Source: Actinomycetota bacterium
Lineage (GTDB): Bacteria; Actinomycetota; Actinomycetes; S36-B12; UBA5976
Assembly (NCBI GenBank): GCA_947452755.1
Contig: CANGDT010000006.1
Span: forward strand, 1 to 53,531
Length of the DNA stretch: 53,531 nt
Direction of reading: 5' to 3'
Part shown: in pieces, positions 44,955 to 53,186 of the stretch
How the letters are laid out: each line of letters begins with the position of its first letter
Numbering within the stretch: position 1 is the stretch's first letter
Translations under genes and position numbers: made by a program
Notes under the pieces: model-generated
The model's input: the letters and a program-made list of their open reading frames with translations, nothing else
The model's database searches: none
What the model was told of the DNA's origin: nothing

Positions 44955-45832
44955 TAGTTCTTCTCCTCAACAGTTGATGGGTACAGGTCTTTCGATGGTG
45001 TGCGAATTCCGCGGAACTCCCAGTCGCCACCCATTGCGGTGGATACAACTTCTTCGCTTTCGGTCGGCTGTGCGCCAACGTCTGTGCGGATTGCCGTAGG
45101 TCCAGTGACGATTGTGTTTGTTAACTTGCCGAGTCCTTCGACTTCAACTTCAACAACGTCGCCTGGTTGAACTGGTCGTGAGTTTGCTGGTGTTCCACTG
45201 AACAAAATGTCGCCAGGAACCAATGTGATGGTGCGCGCAATATCGGCGACCAAGTAATTCATGTCCCACTCCATGTTGCTGGTGTTGTCGTCTTGTTTCA
45301 CTTCACCATTAACGAGTGTGCGAATTTGTTTGCCACGGAAATCCCAGTCTGTGATCAGGCCCGGGCCGACAGGTGCGAGTGTGTCGCTGCCTTTGACGCG
45401 CAACATTGATCCTGCATCGGTATCGCGGAAATCGTGTAGACCGTAATCATTTCCGATTGTGTAGCCCGCGATGTAGTCGCCAGCTTCATCTGGGCTGATG
45501 TTGCGACAGATGCGACCGATAACGATGACAATCTCACCTTCGTAGTTCAGCCACTTGCATCCCTGTGGGCGCACGATGTTTCCGTTGTGGCTGTTCAGTG
45601 CTGTGATTGGCTTGTGAAAGTACGTTGGCGCAGCAGGAAGTTTTGTCATGAACTCCTTGGTGCGGCTGTCGTAGTTCAAATGCACAGCAATGATTTTGGT
45701 TGGCTCTGAAGGAGGCAAGTGAATCGCATCTGCGATTGCAACTTCACGACCATCAGGAGCCACCAAGGTGTCACCGTGACGAATTGTCTGGACGGCATAA
45801 CCATCCAACAGAATGCGGCGATACTCAGCCAC
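44954..45832 (-). CDS. Fumarylacetoacetate-hydrolase family isomerase/decarboxylase, HpaG-like
   Basis: A 292-residue FAH-family enzyme. Motifs: YFHKPITALNSHN, then WLNYEGEIVIVIGRICRN with the metal glutamates, GYTIGNDYGLHDFR, and GDILFSGTPANSRPVQPGD. In the homoprotocatechuate pathway such an enzyme decarboxylates and isomerises the ring-opened product to 2-oxohept-3-enedioate; other FAH family reactions are possible. GTG at 45832 follows a perfect GGAGGT ribosome site by five bases and overlaps the HpaD-like stop by eight bases, so the much longer open frame upstream is rejected. Confidence 0.88.
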   Translation of the reverse strand: MAEYRRILLDGYAVQTIRHGDTLVAPDGREVAIADAIHLPPSEPTKIIAVHLNYDSRTKEFMTKLPAAPTYFHKPITALNSHNGNIVRPQGCKWLNYEGEIVIVIGRICRNISPDEAGDYIAGYTIGNDYGLHDFRDTDAGSMLRVKGSDTLAPVGPGLITDWDFRGKQIRTLVNGEVKQDDNTSNMEWDMNYLVADIARTITLVPGDILFSGTPANSRPVQPGDVVEVEVEGLGKLTNTIVTGPTAIRTDVGAQPTESEEVVSTAMGGDWEFRGIRTPSKDLYPSTVEEKN

Positions 45833-46733
45833 GCGATACCTCCGGGTGTTTGACGGCTGGGAAGCCGCCTTCTGGGGCATCGAACCATAGGTGAACTTGG
45901 CCCGTGCCGATTGAGTTTTCGTAGTCGCCGTATTGACGACCCTTTGCAGTGTTGTCACCTTCGCCAGTTGCGCCGTGCATCATCATGGCGTGACCGTATC
46001 GAGCTTCTGGCTTGAACTTATGGAAAGCCGGCATGGTGTCCAAGACTTTGGCGTGATCACCGTTCTTGTACCACTCGATGCGCTCTTCGTCTGCTGCGCG
46101 AGCTTCAGGAGTAAAGATGCTCGTGAGGTCTGCGGATTCGTGTTTGCGCAATTCGCGAAGTGGCCAGAACGTGTGTGACAGCGCACCTGAGGCAATCAAC
46201 AGAACTTTGCGGTCCGAGTTTGCAACTGCTTCGCCAACAGCACGACCTAAACGTAAGTTGTCTTCGTCATCACCTGTTTGGCACATGCCAATGCTGATCC
46301 AGTTCTTGTCTAGGCCCTTGCCAAGGAATGACCATAAATTCAATGTTGCGTAGAACGTTGGCAAGTGTGGATTGTCGATTGGCGTGATCCAGGTGCCGTG
46401 CTTTTCCCCAAGGTCAGCAATTTGCTTAGCTAGTTCGGGATCACCTTTCCAGTCGTACGGCACCGACGACATGCCGCGAGGTAGTTCTTCACTGGTGTAG
46501 AAACCAGTGCGGTGATCGTGTGAGGTGACGACGTATTCAACAGTGGTTGCCCAATGTGAATCGAAGACGATGACTGTGTCGTAGTCAGCGGTTTCAAAAA
46601 CGTCTTTGCGCAACTGTGTGAGCGCAGGACCGAGTGTGAAATCTTTGCCGTTGTTTAATTCACGACGAATATCTTCCGGCAACATGATTGTCGGTACGTG
46701 AGCAAGGATTCCTGCTCCAACAATTTCTCCCAT
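45825..46733 (-). CDS. LigB-type extradiol dioxygenase, HpaD-like (3,4-dihydroxyphenylacetate 2,3-dioxygenase)
   Basis: A 302-residue class III extradiol enzyme that would cleave a catechol ring with O2 and Fe(II). The iron-ligand regions are AGILAHVPTIMLPE near the N terminus and YDTVIVFDSHWATTVEYV at about 51-68; LLIASGALSHTFWP and IGTGQVHLWF follow. This order and wording match E. coli HpaD more than the protocatechuate LigB enzymes. ATG at 46733 has AAGGA eight bases upstream. It starts two bases after the HpaE-like stop, so the two are coupled. Confidence 0.88.
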   Translation of the reverse strand: MGEIVGAGILAHVPTIMLPEDIRRELNNGKDFTLGPALTQLRKDVFETADYDTVIVFDSHWATTVEYVVTSHDHRTGFYTSEELPRGMSSVPYDWKGDPELAKQIADLGEKHGTWITPIDNPHLPTFYATLNLWSFLGKGLDKNWISIGMCQTGDDEDNLRLGRAVGEAVANSDRKVLLIASGALSHTFWPLRELRKHESADLTSIFTPEARAADEERIEWYKNGDHAKVLDTMPAFHKFKPEARYGHAMMMHGATGEGDNTAKGRQYGDYENSIGTGQVHLWFDAPEGGFPAVKHPEVSRG

Positions 46734-46735
46734 GA

Positions 46736-48199
46736 TTATTCCTTCCATCCATTCGGCGCAAAGACGGTGTTCTTTACGTCGGCGTAAAAATCAAATGACC
46801 AGATGCCACCTTCGCGACCAATTCCGGATTTCTTCGAGCCACCAAATGGTGCACCGAGATCGCGGACGAAGAAGCAGTTCACCCAGACTGTGCCGGCAAC
46901 GAGATGTTCGGTGATTGCTTCGGCGCGAGCCTTGTCGCCGCAAATCAACACTGCAGCCAAGCCGAATTCGGTGTCGTTTGCCATCTGGATTGCTTGCTCG
47001 TCAGTATCGAATTGCTGCATAACCAAAACGGGTCCGAATACTTCCTGGGTCGCAATTTCGCTACCAGGCGTGGGGTTATCGATCAGCGTGGGCTTGAAGA
47101 AATTGCCACCAAGGTCAGCGTTGGGGCCGCCGCCCATCACAATGTTTTGCCCTTCACTAGCAGCGCGGTCAACGAATCCTTTGACGCGAGCGAAATGATC
47201 AGGATGCACCTGTGGCCCAATGTCAGTTTCTAGGTCGCGCGGATCACCTTGCTTGATCTGTTGTGCCTTTTCGATGAATGCAGCCTTGAAAGCATCGGCG
47301 ATTCCACGTTGTACAAGTATGCGCGTGCCCGACAAGCACACTTGGCCGGCATTGTCGTATTGCTCGACGGCAACTGTGACGGCGATGTCCAGGTCGGCAT
47401 CGTCGGTGATGATGAGCGGGCTTTTGCCACCAAGTTCAAATGAACATGGAACCAAGTTGTCAGCCGCAGCCCTAGCCACCAACTTTGCAGTCGGAACTGA
47501 GCCAGTAAATGAAATACGCGACAGGTCAGGATGTGACGTGAGTGCAGCACCTGCTTCTTCGCCGTAACCTTGCACAACGTTGAACACACCGGGTGGCATT
47601 CCAGCTTCGACTGTGATGTCGGCCAAGAGTGATGCAGTCAGCGGCGTCCACTCGGGTGGTTTTGCAACGACTGTGTCACCAGCTGCAAGGGCAGGGCCGA
47701 TTCGCCAAGTTGCCAACATCAATGGCGCATTCCACGGGGTGATGACACCGACCACACCGGTTGGATCCCACGTGACGTGATTGCGATGTCCGCGCGTATC
47801 AAAATCTGGATAGGACAGTTGATTCATCGCATAGTCGGCAAAGAAACGGAAGTTCATTGCAACACGCGGCATCACACCACGACGGTGTGATCGCAATAGT
47901 GAACCGTTGTCAGTTGTTTCCACAATGGAAAGTTCTTCGATGCGCTCTTCTACAAGGTCAGCAACGCGATGCAAAATTACGCCGCGTTCTTGTGGTGTCA
48001 TTTTGGACCAGATTGGGAACGCAGCTTTTGCCGCAGCCATGGCCATGTCGACTTCACGTTTGCCACCACGATGAATGTCGGCAAGGAATGCTCCGTCGAT
48101 TGGGGAGTGATCTGGGAAGGTTTCGGCGGATTCGACACGTTCTCCACCAATGAAATGGCGGGTGTCGACCTCAACGCCAGCAACAATTGCCTTGGTCAT
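46736..48199 (-). CDS. Aldehyde dehydrogenase, HpaE-like (carboxymethyl-hydroxymuconate semialdehyde dehydrogenase)
   Basis: A 487-residue ALDH. The catalytic cysteine is C288 in NAGQVCLSGTR and the general base is in FELGGKSPLI; VGVITPWNAPLMLATWRIGP and FTGSVPTAKLVARAA bind NAD. The MPRVAMNFRFFADYA segment and the C-terminal VRDLGAPFGGSKKSGIGREG resemble HpaE, which oxidises the semialdehyde produced by HpaD. It is the first gene of a five-gene operon. The leader is about 23 bases with GGGG as ribosome site, and the TAGTAT -10 lies inside a 20-bp palindromic operator. Confidence 0.9.
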   Translation of the reverse strand: MTKAIVAGVEVDTRHFIGGERVESAETFPDHSPIDGAFLADIHRGGKREVDMAMAAAKAAFPIWSKMTPQERGVILHRVADLVEERIEELSIVETTDNGSLLRSHRRGVMPRVAMNFRFFADYAMNQLSYPDFDTRGHRNHVTWDPTGVVGVITPWNAPLMLATWRIGPALAAGDTVVAKPPEWTPLTASLLADITVEAGMPPGVFNVVQGYGEEAGAALTSHPDLSRISFTGSVPTAKLVARAAADNLVPCSFELGGKSPLIITDDADLDIAVTVAVEQYDNAGQVCLSGTRILVQRGIADAFKAAFIEKAQQIKQGDPRDLETDIGPQVHPDHFARVKGFVDRAASEGQNIVMGGGPNADLGGNFFKPTLIDNPTPGSEIATQEVFGPVLVMQQFDTDEQAIQMANDTEFGLAAVLICGDKARAEAITEHLVAGTVWVNCFFVRDLGAPFGGSKKSGIGREGGIWSFDFYADVKNTVFAPNGWKE

Positions 48200-48213
48200 G
48201 TGTTCCCCTGAAT

Positions 48214-48233
48214 ATCGTTCGGATACTAACGAA
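48214..48233. promoter_or_regulatory. Palindromic operator A, hpaE-like promoter (probable MarR site)
   Basis: ATCGTT-N8-AACGAA, 15 bases upstream of the HpaE-like start. The minus-strand -10 TAGTAT (48223-48228) is inside it, so binding would block that promoter. Its inner sequence shares a 13-base identity, GTATCCGAACGAT on the minus strand, with operator B. It lies in the 98-base divergent region with the gamma-glutamyl hydrolase gene. Confidence 0.75.
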
Positions 48234-48297
48234 ATACGATACGTTACATACGGTAATTTGGGAACCAGATTTCCGATATTTCTTTAGGCAGGTATCC

Positions 48298-48978
48298 GTG
48301 ACTCAGCGCCCTCGAATCGCCCTTTTGGGTCGTTTTACCAACTCGGCCTCAGCCTTGCGCTACGCAGGCGTGGTCAGTTCCCGTGCGCTGCTTGAAGGTC
48401 TGTGGAATGCCGGAGCCGATCCGGTGACGTTGCTACCCGCTTTGGATAGCAACTGGGCGGAACGGCTTCTGGGTTTTGATGGAGTTTTATTGGCCGGAGG
48501 TGGGGACATCAATCCAGCTCGTTACGGTCAGGAACCTGACGAATCGGTTTATGACGTCGATGACCTCCAGGACCAGGCTGATTTCGAGTTGACGGAATAC
48601 GTTCTCGGACAAGGCATCCCGACGTTAGCGGTGTGCCGAGGTATGCACGTGGTCAATGTTGTGCGTGGAGGAACATTGATTCAAGATATGCCCGTCAACC
48701 ATCGCAACCATGTGCATCAGGTGAAAGTCACGAATCACGAGGCTTTCGGTTTCAGTGATGAAGTCATTACCGCGTCGTGTTATCACCACCAGGCAATTGA
48801 TCAATTGGGGTCAGGTCTGACGATCGAGGGTCGTGCGGAAGATGGCACGGTTGAAGCGATGTCGATTGCGGCCAATGGTTGGGCATATGGGGTTCAGTTT
48901 CATCCTGAAGACACGGCAGCTAGTGATGTAAACCAAAGTGGCCTGCTTGCGGAACTTGTGAAGCAAGCAAGTAAATAA
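48298..48978 (+). CDS. Gamma-glutamyl hydrolase of the PuuD / peptidase C26 family
   Basis: A 226-residue class I amidotransferase-fold hydrolase. The triad is visible: C113 in LAVCRGMHVVNVVRGG, H202 and E204 in GVQFHPED. GVLLAGGGDINPARYGQEPD and ASCYHHQAIDQLG are typical of PuuD, which splits gamma-glutamyl-GABA in the glutamylated putrescine pathway. GTG at 48298 is chosen because it begins the conserved RPRIALLGRF segment; the frame is open further upstream through the operator region. Its 3' end, including the stop, is duplicated in tandem. It is divergent from the HpaE-like operon and shares its control region. Confidence 0.88.
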   Translation: MTQRPRIALLGRFTNSASALRYAGVVSSRALLEGLWNAGADPVTLLPALDSNWAERLLGFDGVLLAGGGDINPARYGQEPDESVYDVDDLQDQADFELTEYVLGQGIPTLAVCRGMHVVNVVRGGTLIQDMPVNHRNHVHQVKVTNHEAFGFSDEVITASCYHHQAIDQLGSGLTIEGRAEDGTVEAMSIAANGWAYGVQFHPEDTAASDVNQSGLLAELVKQASK

Positions 48979-49016
48979 CGGTTGCGGAACTTGTGAAGCA
49001 AGCAGGTAGTTAACGT
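48947..49016. repeat. 35-bp tandem duplication over the gamma-glutamyl hydrolase stop codon
   Basis: Copies at 48947-48981 and 48982-49016 share TTGCGGAACTTGTGAAGCAA and differ at four positions near the end. The first copy holds the last codons and the TAA stop of the hydrolase gene. The second reaches the stop of the convergent MarR gene. Confidence 0.93.
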
Positions 49017-49517
49017 TTAGCGGTCCGCTTCGACTGTTTTGGTCACAGCGCGCAGCATTTCTGCGAGCGGGCCAAGGTCTTTCCGGTCAAGGTCGGCGAT
49101 GGCGAGGCGTTCGCCTTTATTGAATTCGGGGAACAGGGTGTGCATCATTTTGCGTCCCTTTGCGGTGAGGCGAACCAGTACGAGTCGACCGTCTTCGGTG
49201 CTGCGCTTGCGGGTTACTAGACCGCGGCCTTCGAGTGTTTGTAGGACTCCGGTGAGTGTGGCTTTTGAGAATCCGCCTTCTTCGGCGATTGTGCGGGTTT
49301 CGACGGGTTCCCAGATCCAGACGACCCATAGCACTACAAAAGCGGTCCAGGACAAATCATTTTCGGCTAGAACTGTTCGTTCAAGGTAGTTGCGCACTGC
49401 GTTGGCGGCCCGGAACAGGTTTGAGGTGACTGCCATTGCTTCGAAGTCGATTTTGAGGTCACCGAGACGCTCCTGAACTTGGCGTTCAGTTTCATCGAGC
49501 GTGTGTTGACCAGCCAT
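49017..49517 (-). CDS. MarR-family transcriptional regulator
   Basis: A 166-residue winged-helix regulator. The DNA-binding part is WEPVETRTIAEEGGFSKATL, then TGVLQTLEGRGLVTRKRS, and the wing is TEDGRLVLVRLTAKGRK (about residues 75-130); flanking helices form the dimer. MarR proteins usually repress catabolic genes and release DNA when an aromatic ligand binds. It is divergent from the P450 gene, with operator B between them, and convergent with the hydrolase gene. ATG at 49517 has GAGG five bases upstream; a TTG at 49544 is an alternative. It is the natural candidate for binding the palindrome found at three promoters nearby. Confidence 0.9.
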   Translation of the reverse strand: MAGQHTLDETERQVQERLGDLKIDFEAMAVTSNLFRAANAVRNYLERTVLAENDLSWTAFVVLWVVWIWEPVETRTIAEEGGFSKATLTGVLQTLEGRGLVTRKRSTEDGRLVLVRLTAKGRKMMHTLFPEFNKGERLAIADLDRKDLGPLAEMLRAVTKTVEADR

Positions 49518-49604
49518 TTGAACCTCAATCTTCGGGTATTTCAAATAATCCTAGTCCGCTTGGCGAAAATGCCCCCAAGAAAATTGGAAATGAGGTAACT
49601 TCTT

Positions 49605-49624
49605 ATTGTTCGTATCCGAACGAT
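49605..49624. promoter_or_regulatory. Palindromic operator B, MarR/P450 divergent region
   Basis: ATTGTT-N8-AACGAT, which on the other strand reads ATCGTT-N8-AACAAT. It lies 30 bases upstream of the P450 start and 88 bases upstream of the MarR start, a position suited to control of both. Confidence 0.75.
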
Positions 49625-49653
49625 TATTCGATCGTCACGTGTGAGGTAGGGCA

Positions 49654-50904
49654 ATGTCAACGACGACAAACATCAGCTTGGCTGACATGAGTATTTTTGA
49701 GCGCGAAATCCCCTGGGGAGTTTTCGATGAACTGCGCACCAATGCTCCCGTGCACTGGAGTGACGAACCGACTCCAAATAAGGGATTCTGGTCACTCACC
49801 GGATACAGCGATATCGTTTCGGTCCTTCGTGACACCGACACCTACTCGAGCGAACGCGGCGCAGTCACGTTGGAAGAGCTTGAGCCCGATGAACTCGAAG
49901 CACGTAAGTCCATGATCGACACTGACGGTTTGCGTCACCGCGCATTGCGCAAACTGATGCAAGACTCGTTCACGCCGCGCGCAGTTGCTGGGTATGAAAC
50001 ATTCCTTCGCGGGTTGACTGCATCAACGTTGGACACGGCCTTTGCATTAGGCAAGTTTGATTTCGTTAAGGAAGTTGCTGCCGACTTCCCAATTCGCGTG
50101 TTGGCAAAGTTGCTTGACGTTCCAGATTCTGACATCGGTCAATTGATCGAGTGGGGTAACCGCATGGTTGGCAACACTGATCCAGAACATGCCGACGTGT
50201 TGTTGGATTCACCAGAATCCGAGAAGTACCGCTTGCTTCCATTCCGTTCACCCGCAGCACTTGAGTTGTGGGCCTACGGCGACGAGCTTGCCCGTCAACG
50301 TAAGGGCGGAAGCGGCAAAGACATCGTGTCAACAATGATCAACCAGACACCGATTGATGGCGTCCCGTTGTCCGAACGTGATTTCCATGCCTACTTCCTG
50401 CTTCTAGTTGTGGCCGGAAACGAAACAACACGTCACACCATCAGCCACAGCATGAATTACTTGATCGACAATCCTGACCAGATGGCGTTGTTGCAAGAAA
50501 AGCCTGAATTGATTGATTGGGCTGTCGAAGAAATGCTGCGCATGGCTAGCCCGGTGTATCACTTCCGTCGTACTGCGATGAAGGACACTGAAATTCGCGG
50601 ACAGAAAATCAAGGAAGGCGACAAGGTCGTCACGTGGTTTGCTGCGGGAAATCGTGATCCTGAAATTTTCAAGGATCCTTACAAGATGGACGTCACCCGT
50701 AGCCCGAACGAACATATGACCTTTGGTCGCGGTGGACCGCATTTGTGCTTGGGCAACGCGCTTGCACGTTTGGAAATCAAGATCATGTTCCAAGAGCTCT
50801 TGCCACGCATTTCAGACATCAAACGCACTGGCGAAGTTGATCGCTTGCGTAGCAACATCATCAACGGCATTAAGCGTTTCCCAGTGGAAGTTACTCTGAA
50901 GTAA
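49654..50904 (+). CDS. Cytochrome P450
   Basis: A 416-residue soluble P450. Heme-binding loop FGRGGPHLCLGNALARLE with the thiolate ligand at C365; I-helix VVAGNETTRHTI (about 253-264) with the oxygen-activating threonine; EEMLR for the K-helix ExxR. SPVYHFRRTAMKDTEIRGQK and NEHMTFGRGGPHLCLG wording recalls the CYP125/CYP142-like group that hydroxylates sterols or terpenoid chains, but the same style occurs in other hydroxylases, so the substrate is open. It needs a ferredoxin and reductase, both encoded at the end of the HpaE-like operon. It has a GAGG-type ribosome site and a bidirectional terminator after it. Confidence 0.93.
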   Translation: MSTTTNISLADMSIFEREIPWGVFDELRTNAPVHWSDEPTPNKGFWSLTGYSDIVSVLRDTDTYSSERGAVTLEELEPDELEARKSMIDTDGLRHRALRKLMQDSFTPRAVAGYETFLRGLTASTLDTAFALGKFDFVKEVAADFPIRVLAKLLDVPDSDIGQLIEWGNRMVGNTDPEHADVLLDSPESEKYRLLPFRSPAALELWAYGDELARQRKGGSGKDIVSTMINQTPIDGVPLSERDFHAYFLLLVVAGNETTRHTISHSMNYLIDNPDQMALLQEKPELIDWAVEEMLRMASPVYHFRRTAMKDTEIRGQKIKEGDKVVTWFAAGNRDPEIFKDPYKMDVTRSPNEHMTFGRGGPHLCLGNALARLEIKIMFQELLPRISDIKRTGEVDRLRSNIINGIKRFPVEVTLK

Positions 50905-50914
50905 TTGAGCGCAT

Positions 50915-50953
50915 AAAAAAGTGGCCCAGCGCAATGTGCTGTGCCACTTTTTT
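50915..50953. terminator. Bidirectional intrinsic terminator between P450 and amidotransferase genes
   Basis: AAAAAAGTGGC (50915-50925) pairs with GCCACTTTTTT (50943-50953), with CAGC/GCTG inside. The A-run and T-run serve both convergent genes. Confidence 0.92.
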
Positions 50954-50959
50954 ATTTCA

Positions 50960-51667
50960 CTAAATCAATTTTGCGACATCGCGTAGAAACGCATCGACAA
51001 GCTCGTTCACGCGGGTGAGTGCCTTGTCCTGTTCGGCACGGGTGTGAGCGACCAGCGCATCGGGATCTTGGCCGTCTTCTGCCACCAGGGCGCGACCCCC
51101 GTTGCCGTACCAACCGAGCAGCATGTCTTCGGTGAGCTCTGGGTGGAATTGCACACCGAGGCTACGTTCGTATGTGAATGCTTGGCTTGCTGAAGAATTG
51201 CGGGCAATTTCGGTTGCTACGGGCGGAAGTGTCCAGCGATCGTAGTGAAATTCAAACCATGGTCCGTCGCTGACAATGTCTGGTCGGTCTGAGTGAATGG
51301 CTGTCCAACCAATTTCAGGCTTAGGCGCCCGAGTTACCGAACCGCCCAGCACGCGGGCCAACAGCTGGCCACCAAAACAAATACCGAATACCGCAACATC
51401 GTTATCGAGGGCTTGCTGAATAAATTCCAGTTCGCCGCTGAGCCAGTTGCCAATGGAGGCATCATCCCAAGCACCCCAGGGTGCACCCATAGGGACGACC
51501 ACATCGAAGTCGGTCGGATCGGGGAATTCAAAATCAATATTTGGGGTATCGAATTTGTCGGCCGGTACAACCAGTGTGCGCACAACCTCAAAACCGTGGT
51601 GGGCAAATCGTTCTGCCACCGGTCCAGGCGGACTGACATGGTCGTGCTCGATTATCAGAACCCGCAT
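50960..51667 (-). CDS. Class I glutamine amidotransferase-like protein
   Basis: A 235-residue stand-alone amidotransferase domain. Triad: C97 in GICFGGQLLARVLGG, H175 and E177 in GVQFHPELTE. No synthase domain is attached. In aniline and related pathways a protein of this type (AtdA2/TdnT) is paired with a glutamine-synthetase-like protein and hydrolyses the gamma-glutamyl-amide; here the divergent neighbour is just such a ligase. It could equally be a general gamma-glutamyl peptidase. An AAGGA ribosome site precedes the ATG. Confidence 0.85.
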   Translation of the reverse strand: MRVLIIEHDHVSPPGPVAERFAHHGFEVVRTLVVPADKFDTPNIDFEFPDPTDFDVVVPMGAPWGAWDDASIGNWLSGELEFIQQALDNDVAVFGICFGGQLLARVLGGSVTRAPKPEIGWTAIHSDRPDIVSDGPWFEFHYDRWTLPPVATEIARNSSASQAFTYERSLGVQFHPELTEDMLLGWYGNGGRALVAEDGQDPDALVAHTRAEQDKALTRVNELVDAFLRDVAKLI

Positions 51668-51747
51668 AAACCCGTCCTTGCAATAACGTAACCAAATTTT
51701 TCCCTATTTTGCCCTAGTTGGGGTCGGTTTGCGTCTAGTATCAGAAA

Positions 51748-51767
51748 ATCGTTCCGACCCTAACGAT
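51748..51767. promoter_or_regulatory. Palindromic operator C, glutamine-synthetase-like gene promoter
   Basis: ATCGTT-N8-AACGAT, a perfect palindrome in both arms. It begins six bases after a TAGTAT -10 box (51736-51741) and ends 15 bases before the ATG at 51783, so a bound repressor would cover the transcription start. The arms match operators A and B. Confidence 0.78.
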
Positions 51768-51782
51768 TATCTCGGAGGACCA

Positions 51783-53129
51783 ATGGCGCTCGACCTGACT
51801 GCACTGCGCAAAGACCTGCAGAGCAAGAACATTGATGTGTTGCGTTTGATTTATGCAGACGTTCTCGGCATTACCCGATCGAAGGATTTGTTAGTTAGCC
51901 AGCTGGAAAATTCAGCCGCGCATGGCCCTGCGTTCTGTCAGGGCGTCTGGGTCACCACAACCCAAGGCGGAGTGCTCGATGGTCATGGAAGTATTTCCGA
52001 TGGCTTGTCGGACTTCGTGAGCCAGATTGTGCCAGCGAGTATTCATGAACTTCCATGGGAACCAGGTGTTGCCTATGGTGTTGCCAACGCATTCGAACCT
52101 GATGGCAGCGACAACCCAGTTGCTCCGCGTACCGCTTTACAGCGCGTACTGAATGAATACGCCGAATTGGGTTTGATCCCGGTCATTGGTACTGAACTCG
52201 AGTTCTACATTGCTGAACAAATCGAAGAACAGTGGAAGCCAATCCTTCATCGCAAGGGTCGCGTCTACACAACCGGTGCCATGGTGGATCGCGACGGATT
52301 GTTCTTGCATATGTTGCGCATGCTTGACCAAATGAATATTGGCATCTTTGCCGGTAACCACGAGTTCGCTCCGGGCCAATTTGAAATCAACATGTGGCAT
52401 GGCGAAGCAATGGAAACAACGGACCGCACATTGTTATTCAAAACTGCGCTGAAGGACATTGCAGCTCGTCGTGGATTGAACGCGACATTTCTGGGCAAGC
52501 CTTGGGCTGACTTAGAAGGTAGTGGTTTCCACTTGCACTTCTCGGTGACGGACATGAATGGCGAGAACAAAATGCATGACGGTGCTGAGTTGTCTGATAC
52601 CGCTAAGCACATGATTGCTGGCATCCTCCAGCACGCCAACGCATTGACCGCATTTGCTAACCCAACAGTCAACGCATTCAAGCGCCTTGGTCCAGACACG
52701 CTGGCACCAAGCCGGGCAAACTGGGGATATGACAACCGCGCAACAATGTTGCGTGTTCCACCAGAGCGTGGTGGCGGTACTCGCCTAGAAGTTCGCATCG
52801 GTGATGGTGCTGCAAATCCATACTTGGTTGTTGCATCTGTTCTGGCCGCTGGCCTTGATGGCATCAAGCGCAATTTGACGCCACCGGCTCATGCCGAAGG
52901 TTGGGCTTACGAAAATGAGGCAGACGCATTGTTGCCTGTGACATTTGCTGAAGCGCTGGATGCGTTGGATGCTGATCCGTTGTTCGCAGAAAAACTTGGT
53001 GCAACTGTTGTCCAGACTCACTTGACTTTGAAGCGCGATGAAATTGAGCGTTATGAAGCCGAAGTGTCTGACCCAGCTACCCGTGACATCACGGACTGGG
53101 AACTAAACGAATACATCTGGGATTTCTAA
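51783..53129 (+). CDS. Glutamine-synthetase-like gamma-glutamyl-amine ligase (PuuA/GlnA4 type)
   Basis: A 448-residue member of the glutamine synthetase family. Metal ligands are in GTELEFYI, GNHEFAPGQFEINMWHGE and GSGFHLHFSVTD; NPTVNAFKRLGPDTLAPSRA binds glutamate, and GYDNRATMLRVPPERGGGTR nucleotide and phosphate. The region that carries the adenylylation tyrosine in true glutamine synthetase is replaced, and the GYDNR form is that of enzymes that glutamylate amines (putrescine, ethanolamine, anilines). So it is unlikely to be the main GlnA. GGAGG lies five bases before ATG 51783. Operator C controls it; the amidotransferase gene is divergent. Confidence 0.88.
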   Translation: MALDLTALRKDLQSKNIDVLRLIYADVLGITRSKDLLVSQLENSAAHGPAFCQGVWVTTTQGGVLDGHGSISDGLSDFVSQIVPASIHELPWEPGVAYGVANAFEPDGSDNPVAPRTALQRVLNEYAELGLIPVIGTELEFYIAEQIEEQWKPILHRKGRVYTTGAMVDRDGLFLHMLRMLDQMNIGIFAGNHEFAPGQFEINMWHGEAMETTDRTLLFKTALKDIAARRGLNATFLGKPWADLEGSGFHLHFSVTDMNGENKMHDGAELSDTAKHMIAGILQHANALTAFANPTVNAFKRLGPDTLAPSRANWGYDNRATMLRVPPERGGGTRLEVRIGDGAANPYLVVASVLAAGLDGIKRNLTPPAHAEGWAYENEADALLPVTFAEALDALDADPLFAEKLGATVVQTHLTLKRDEIERYEAEVSDPATRDITDWELNEYIWDF

Positions 53130-53140
53130 GTCTCAAAATA

Positions 53141-53178
53141 AGTAAAGGCGACCCGATTGGGCCGCCTTTACTTTTTAG
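53141..53178. terminator. Bidirectional intrinsic terminator after the ligase gene
   Basis: AAGTAAAGGCG (53141-53151) pairs with CGCCTTTACTT (53164-53174), with CCC/GGG inside and a GATT loop. T-runs follow on both strands. Confidence 0.92.
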
Positions 53179-53186
53179 TATTGAAA

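Noticed and set aside
51660-51782. GlnR box upstream of the glutamine-synthetase-like gene
   Set aside because: A GTAAC half-site is present, but no GAAAC-type partner at the required spacing was found; the palindromic operator explains the region better.
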